A stretch of 64,000 nucleotides of DNA from assembly GCF_003234115.2 (NCBI RefSeq), contig NZ_CP126251.1, forward strand, positions 2,976,001-3,040,000, read 5' to 3'. This stretch comes from Curtobacterium sp. MCPF17_002 (lineage in GTDB: Bacteria; Actinomycetota; Actinomycetes; Actinomycetales; Microbacteriaceae). A program made the position numbers and the translations under genes. Below, piece after piece: positions 60,357-64,000 of the stretch (position 1 is the first letter of the stretch; every line of letters starts with the position of its first letter). Below the pieces are notes generated by a model. That model ran no database searches and was not told the origin of the DNA. It saw only the letters and a list, made by a program, of their open reading frames with translations.

Positions 60357-60446
60357 GTTGCTTGCGCGGGATCTGTTGCTGGCGCAGTGTTTGTTGCTTG
60401 CGCGGTTATCCCGCGTGTGCAACTATCGATATCCCGCGTCTGCAAC
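60357..60446. promoter_or_regulatory. array of five operator-like repeats between MarR and MFS genes
   Basis: Three direct copies of GTTGCTTGCGCGGG-like 14-mers start at 60357, 60375 and 60393, exactly 18 bp apart. Two inverted copies (CCCGCGTGTGCAAC at 60410-60423 and CCCGCGTCTGCAAC at 60433-60446) are 23 bp apart. The third direct and first inverted copies face each other as a palindrome with a 3-bp gap. The array fills most of the promoter region between the divergent genes. Confidence 0.8.
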
Positions 60447-60492
60447 AACCAGCGTACGCGGGACAGCTGCACCGCACAACGGAAGGACACTC

Positions 60493-61701
60493 ATGCCCGC
60501 GGGACTCATCGCCCTCGCACTCGGCGGATTCGGCATCGGCCTGACCGAGTTCGTCATCACCGGACTCCTGCCCGAGGTCGCCGCCGACTACGGCGTGACC
60601 GAGACCACGGCCGGCTGGCTCGTGACCGGGTACGCCCTCGCCGTGATCGTCGGAGCCCTCGGCCTGACCGCCGCCACCACCAGGCTCCCGCGCAAGCCCG
60701 TCCTCATCGGCCTGCTCGTGCTGTTCATCATCGGCAACACGCTCTCCGCGCTCGCCCCGGTGTACGGCGTGATGATGCTCGGCCGCGTCATCGCCGCGCT
60801 CTGCCACGGAGCGTTCTTCGGCATCGGATCCGTCGTCGCGTCGAACATGGTCGCTCGCGAGAAGCGGGCCTCCGCGGTCGCCCTGATGTTCACCGGCCTC
60901 ACCGCGTCCAACGTCCTCGGCGTCCCGTTCGGCACCTTCCTCGGGCAGGCACTCGGTTGGCGCGCCACCTTCTGGGCCATCGCCGCGATCGGCATCGTCG
61001 CGCTCGTCGGCGTGGCCGTGCTCGTACCCGCCGTCCGCGCGGCCGGCACCGACGGCACCGCGGCTCCTTCGCTCGCCCGCGAACTCGGTGCTTTCCGCTC
61101 CGGGCAGGTCTGGCTCTCCCTCGGCATGACCGTGCTCGGCTACGGCGGGATGTTCGGCGCCTTCACGTACATCGCCTACACGCTGACCTCGGTGTCCGGC
61201 TTCGCCTCGAGTGCGGTGCCGTGGCTCCTCATCGTCTTCGGGGTCGGACTGTTCGTCGGGAACTTCGCGGGCGGCAAGCTCGCATCCCGGTCGATCGACG
61301 GCACGCTCCTCGTCGTGCTCGTCGTGCTCACGGTGGTGCTCGCGCTGTTCGCCGTCGTCGCGACCTCGCCCGTCCTGACCGTCATCGCCCTCGTGCTCAT
61401 GGGTGCGTTCGGGTTCGCGACCGTGCCCGCACTGCAGACGCGGGTGATGCAGTACGCCGACCACGCACCGACCCTGGCGAGCGGCGCGAACATCGCGGCG
61501 TTCAACCTCGGCAACGCGCTCGGGGCCTGGATCGGCGGACTCACCATCGCGGCAGGCCTCGGGTACACGTCGCCGATCCGGGCCGGTGCCGGGATCACGC
61601 TGGCCGCCGTCGCGCTGACGGCGTTCGCGGCGGGCGCTGCGCGGCGGAGTCGTGCAGGGCGTCCGGTCGGCAGCGCCACGGGGAGCGTCGCGACGGTCTG
61701 A
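60493..61701 (+). CDS. MFS efflux transporter (DHA1, AraJ/chloramphenicol-pump type)
   Basis: A 402-residue protein with twelve hydrophobic segments. GFGIGLTEFVITGLLPEVAA is the first helix of the AraJ/Cmx-like group, GWLVTGYALAVIVGALGLTA and RLPRKPVLIGLLVLFIIGNT follow (motif A region), and AALCHGAFFGIGSVVASNMV is helix 4. GGAAGGACA lies before ATG 60493. It should export a small drug or sugar using the proton gradient, repressed by the divergent MarR through the repeat array. Confidence 0.93.
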   Translation: MPAGLIALALGGFGIGLTEFVITGLLPEVAADYGVTETTAGWLVTGYALAVIVGALGLTAATTRLPRKPVLIGLLVLFIIGNTLSALAPVYGVMMLGRVIAALCHGAFFGIGSVVASNMVAREKRASAVALMFTGLTASNVLGVPFGTFLGQALGWRATFWAIAAIGIVALVGVAVLVPAVRAAGTDGTAAPSLARELGAFRSGQVWLSLGMTVLGYGGMFGAFTYIAYTLTSVSGFASSAVPWLLIVFGVGLFVGNFAGGKLASRSIDGTLLVVLVVLTVVLALFAVVATSPVLTVIALVLMGAFGFATVPALQTRVMQYADHAPTLASGANIAAFNLGNALGAWIGGLTIAAGLGYTSPIRAGAGITLAAVALTAFAAGAARRSRAGRPVGSATGSVATV

Positions 61702-61739
61702 TCGCGGGCGCGTCCGCCTGCTCCCTGCTGCCCGGAACG

Positions 61740-61773
61740 ACGAAACCCCGGTCCACTCGGACCGGGGTTTCGT
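61740..61773. terminator. hairpin terminator after the MFS gene
   Basis: ACGAAACCCCGGTCC (61740-61754) pairs with GGACCGGGGTTTCGT (61759-61773), four-base loop and a short T-rich tail: a good intrinsic terminator 38 bp after the stop. Confidence 0.92.
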
Positions 61774-61806
61774 TCTGGAGTTGCGTGCTGTGTGTTGTGT
61801 GTTGTG

Positions 61807-61833
61807 TGCGGAGACGGAGGGATTTGAACCCTG
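61807..61833 (-). other. tRNA 3'-end fragment; probable attachment site of an integrated element
   Basis: On the minus strand the fragment reads as a T-arm (AGGGTTCAAATCCCT) followed by acceptor 3' strand CGTCTCC and discriminator G. The rest of a tRNA (D-arm, anticodon arm, 5' acceptor) is absent from the flanking sequence, and the outer T-stem pair is broken. Discriminator G plus this acceptor suggests tRNA-Ser. Such fragments are left where a mobile element integrates into a tRNA 3' end. The orientation puts the intact tRNA to the right, beyond the window. Confidence 0.72.
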
Positions 61834-61952
61834 CCCGGTGCCCACCAGCAGACGACCTTCACGCCCGCACCCCCGCAGTTACGGGCGCATTCGGTCACCG
61901 AGGCTGGCTCCGGAGGGTTTCGATCTGCTCGAATTGTGGGCATTCTGTGGGC

Positions 61953-62282
61953 ATGGACGATCTCGCCGCGGCGTTCCGGGCCGCCATCCGTGATGAAGTC
62001 ACTCGGCAGCTCGCCGAGCTCCAACCGCCAGCCCCGGCCGCGCCGGTTGTCGTGACGATCGCGCCCGAGAGCATCGGCTCCCCGGATGACCTGCTGACCG
62101 TGCGTGAGGCGGCGGCGTACACGAAGCGCCACCCGGAGACGATCGGGAATGCTTGCCGCGGCGGTGAGCTCCGAGGGTTCCAGCCGAAGAAGAACGCTCC
62201 CTGGCGCATCCGACGTGAGGACCTTGACACGTGGTTGGGCGTCAAGCCGGTTGTGCGCCGCGGGCCGCTACGGGCACTCTGA
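61953..62282 (+). CDS. excisionase-type helix-turn-helix protein
   Basis: A 109-residue protein. The first ~45 residues are an amphipathic helix and Pro/Ala linker. The rest is a MerR-like HTH_17 domain: LLTVREAAAYTKRHPETIGN, then ACRGGELRGFQPKKN and APWRIRREDLDTWL, the form seen in excisionases (Xis/AlpA) and phage DNA-binding proteins. Its place ~120 bp inside a tRNA-fragment attachment site fits a recombination directionality factor. A short GTGGGCAT direct repeat lies just upstream. Confidence 0.82.
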   Translation: MDDLAAAFRAAIRDEVTRQLAELQPPAPAAPVVVTIAPESIGSPDDLLTVREAAAYTKRHPETIGNACRGGELRGFQPKKNAPWRIRREDLDTWLGVKPVVRRGPLRAL

Positions 62283-62286
62283 CGTC

Positions 62287-62502
62287 GTGAAGATCGCCAT
62301 CGCCATCCTGCTGTTCGCCTCGCTCATCTCCTCCGGCCTGGGAACCTGGTGGTCAACCAGGCCGATACAGGTCGTCACGTTCCCGGGTCTGTCGCCACAG
62401 TCCGTTCCCGGAAACAAATGGAAGGCGAACCGTGGCGCCCTCGGGCTCGGCATCGGACTGATCCTGACGACGGTCGCCGGGGTGCTCGCGCTCACGCTGT
62501 GA
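62287..62502 (+). CDS. small two-helix membrane protein (71 aa)
   Basis: From GTG 62287, four bases after the excisionase-like stop: VKIAIAILLFASLISSGLGT, a short loop, then LGLGIGLILTTVAGVLALTL. Two transmembrane helices, no known motif. Likely co-transcribed with the gene before it. Its 3' end overlaps the end of the convergent gene by 11 bp. Function unknown. Confidence 0.6.
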   Translation: MKIAIAILLFASLISSGLGTWWSTRPIQVVTFPGLSPQSVPGNKWKANRGALGLGIGLILTTVAGVLALTL

Positions 62503-62851
62503 GGGGCAAGAACGTCCCTCGTGGCACCCGGGGCGTCCCACCGTCGTGTGTGGCCTTCACGGCCGCCCACAGGGGCTCGTCGATGTCCTCCGGGAACACG
62601 ACCCCCACCGCGTTCAGGTGCTCCCGCCACGTGAGGATCCGCAGCGCGCTCTCGTCGCCGTCCGCTGCCGCCCGCACGACCAGATCCGCGATCAGCTCCG
62701 CCTCAGACATCTCAACGGGCCGCAGCTGCTCCGCGAGCTCCCGGTACTGCGCCCGCTCGAGGTCAGCGCGCCGGCGCCGCTCTCGGTAGTCAGCTTCCCG
62801 CGCGCGCTTCGCGTCCGTCAGGGGACCTTTCCGACGGTGAGCTCGACCCAT
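62492..62851 (-). CDS. hypothetical protein (119 aa), element-borne
   Basis: A very basic, probably helical N-terminal half (KRAREADYRERRRRADLERA, then QYRELAEQLRP) is followed by an acidic middle and a C-terminal part (LRILTWREHLNAVGVVFPED) ending in VPRGTFLPLTA. No family recognised. The charged coiled-coil-like start could bind nucleic acid. Converges with the small membrane gene. Confidence 0.6.
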   Translation of the reverse strand: MGRAHRRKGPLTDAKRAREADYRERRRRADLERAQYRELAEQLRPVEMSEAELIADLVVRAAADGDESALRILTWREHLNAVGVVFPEDIDEPLWAAVKATHDGGTPRVPRGTFLPLTA

Positions 62852-62875
62852 AGAGCCAGTATCGCTCCTAGACCG

Positions 62876-63289
62876 TCAGAGGGGCGCGGAGACCCGCCTC
62901 GGAACGTGCCTGGTCGACACCAGAGTGATGTGATGCCGATGCGGAACATCCGGCCACGAAGCGACCAGCGTAGGAACGACGAACATCAGCGTCGACAACA
63001 CTTGACCGTGCACCTCGAGCGCACGCCCCTCGGGCCTCGATAAGCCGATCCAGTGCAGCCCCGACTCCCGCAGCGCCTCGAGTTCCTCAGGGATCTGCAG
63101 CTGATTGCGGTCGTGCGTGATGATCCCGTCGAACTTCCGGACGGACAGCTCAGCAAAGAGCTCGATGTCCGGGACCCCGGTGAGGTGTTCCTCAACGGCG
63201 GAGCTCAACGTCGCGGTCTTCATGAGCGGGCGGAGCGACTTCGCGTAGACATGCGAGACGTTCTCGTCCAGGAACAGGTGGGGCCGCAC
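62876..63289 (-). CDS. DUF5615/PIN-like toxin of a toxin-antitoxin pair
   Basis: A 137-residue protein from GTG 63289. HLFLDENVSHVYAKSLRPLM at the start puts Asp8 and Glu9 where PIN-like Mut7-C/DUF5615 nucleases have their first acids. FDGIITHDRNQLQIPEELEA holds the next Asp, and SGLHWIGLSRPEG follows as in the family. These are usually RNases paired with a DUF433 antitoxin, and such a gene lies directly upstream (2 bp between stop and start). The C-terminal ~45 residues are an unusual His/Arg-rich extension. Activity is predicted only. Confidence 0.8.
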   Translation of the reverse strand: MRPHLFLDENVSHVYAKSLRPLMKTATLSSAVEEHLTGVPDIELFAELSVRKFDGIITHDRNQLQIPEELEALRESGLHWIGLSRPEGRALEVHGQVLSTLMFVVPTLVASWPDVPHRHHITLVSTRHVPRRVSAPL

Positions 63290-63291
63290 GG

Positions 63292-63903
63292 TCAGATCGC
63301 TGCGACCTTCGCCGAGAACTCGACAGCATCCTGGGCGGCGGCCGCGCTGACGTTCGGGTAGAGCTCAGTCACGTCCTCAGGGAAGACGCTCTCGTTGTCG
63401 ACCAGCTGCGCTACGAGGTCATACGGCACGCGAGTGTTCTGGACCGTCGGCCAGCCGCCGAGCGTCCGCAGGTCCACCTGGAGGTGCTCGGATGGGCGCT
63501 GGAAATCCACCACCGGCCGACCGCGGAAGTCCTCGAAGCTGCGGAACACGTCCGCGAAGGTAGCGTGCACCGCGTTGCCCGGGTTGCGTACGAGGTCCAC
63601 CGTCTGATGGCTGTCGGGGTCTAGCACCACGATGGTGTCGCCGTCAGTGCCGAGTGAGTACCGCGACGGGTGCTCGGTGAGCGCGAGCATGTCCATCGTG
63701 CTGAACGCGCGCGCGAGGCGTTGCCCGCTCGTCTGAGCTCGGAGGAAGACCAGCGTGCGCAGCGCGACGAGGTCGCGGAACGAGTACAGCGGCGGCCGCT
63801 TGGCCCGGGTCTCCGGGACGAGGACGCCGATGCGCCGCCAGCGCTCGAGCTGACTGGGGGTGGCGCCCGTGAGGAGCGATGTGAGCTTGACGTCGAAAGC
63901 CAA
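63292..63903 (-). CDS. MerR-HTH/DUF433 antitoxin
   Basis: A 203-residue protein. The N-terminal MerR-like HTH (TGATPSQLERWRRIGVLVPE) and RDLVALRTLVFLRAQ give DNA binding. The C-terminal DUF433 domain shows VQNTRVPYDLVAQLVDNESV and VTELYPNVSAAAAQDAVEFS, the VPYDLVAxLxxxE...YPNVS pattern of the family. TTG 63903 is preferred because GAAGGGAG lies seven bases upstream and the HTH begins soon after. The GTG at 63969 is an alternative start. It would repress its own operon and neutralise the toxin encoded directly downstream. Confidence 0.84.
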   Translation of the reverse strand: MAFDVKLTSLLTGATPSQLERWRRIGVLVPETRAKRPPLYSFRDLVALRTLVFLRAQTSGQRLARAFSTMDMLALTEHPSRYSLGTDGDTIVVLDPDSHQTVDLVRNPGNAVHATFADVFRSFEDFRGRPVVDFQRPSEHLQVDLRTLGGWPTVQNTRVPYDLVAQLVDNESVFPEDVTELYPNVSAAAAQDAVEFSAKVAAI

Positions 63904-64000
63904 CAGCCCACTCCCTTCTCGCAGTCGCACAGAGCCGATGACCGAAAGCGTAGTCGGAAGATCGCTCACCCATCGGGAGGGCGCACGTTACGTGGTGCCT

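Overview
The window looks like a chromosome segment from a high-GC actinobacterium. Microbacteriaceae is the best guess, and Curtobacterium-like is plausible. This is an inference from strong G/C bias at third codon positions, many GTG starts, ATGA/GTGA-coupled operons, DtxR/IdeR-type iron boxes, an EfeUOB system, a LAxTG sortase substrate and the gene families present. No database was searched. Nearly all of it reads as ordinary core or niche-adaptive chromosome. Only the last ~2.2 kb looks like an integrated accessory element.

Layout. 1-1.8 kb: the start of a DoxX-like gene divergent from a TetR regulator, then two small conserved genes. 2.0-8.5 kb: a galactoside locus with GH35 beta-galactosidase, a binding protein and two permeases, divergent from a LacI repressor across a perfect 28-bp palindrome. 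8.6-14.4 kb: a GH51 arabinofuranosidase divergent from a second sugar ABC transporter, with two identical LacI-type operators between them. 14.6-19.7 kb: a siderophore module (interacting protein, two FecCD permeases, ATPase, binding protein) with two iron boxes placed on the promoters. 19.8-26 kb: class A penicillin-binding protein, alpha/beta hydrolase, two VOC proteins, GNAT, methyltransferase and WYL regulator. 26-31 kb: a mannitol dehydrogenase-family enzyme, a TetR regulator and an MMPL transporter. 31.3-35.2 kb: OhrR-type MarR, zinc-ribbon peptide, Old Yellow Enzyme, small proteins, and a membrane protein/TetR pair around a 24-bp operator. 35.25 kb: tRNA-Arg(ACG).

35.4-41.6 kb: dienelactone hydrolase and a glucose-6-phosphate dehydrogenase homologue, divergent from an operon of Gfo/Idh/MocA oxidoreductase, TIM-barrel isomerase and thiamine-diphosphate enzyme. 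41.8-44.2 kb: a secreted 5'-nucleotidase with a LAFTG sorting signal. 44.5-48.6 kb: efeUOB ferrous-iron uptake with its own iron box. 48.7-55.3 kb: a TRIC-like channel, a TetR regulator and a MoxR/DUF58/transglutaminase operon. 55.5-58.8 kb: an isomerase/oxidoreductase pair divergent from a LacI regulator across a 20-bp palindrome. 58.8-61.7 kb: a GH18-like lipoprotein, then a MarR/MFS pair separated by an array of five operator-like repeats.

61.8 kb to the end: a tRNA 3'-end fragment (probable attachment site) followed by an excisionase-like HTH protein, two small genes and a probable toxin-antitoxin pair (DUF5615-like PIN toxin with a MerR-HTH/DUF433 antitoxin).

Common themes are sugar scavenging under LacI control, two IdeR-type iron-uptake regulons, and many self-contained regulator/target pairs with readable palindromic operators. 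Two dispersed non-coding repeat families run through the intergenic spaces: a GGAGGCGCGGTGCC hairpin that acts as the usual terminator, and a 19-bp unit arranged as inverted clusters at three places. I did not find a clearly new multi-gene defence or biosynthetic system. The most novel-looking items are the 60.4-kb operator array, the tRNA-bounded element at the right end, the 19-bp repeat family, and the placement of the iron boxes on apparently leaderless promoters.
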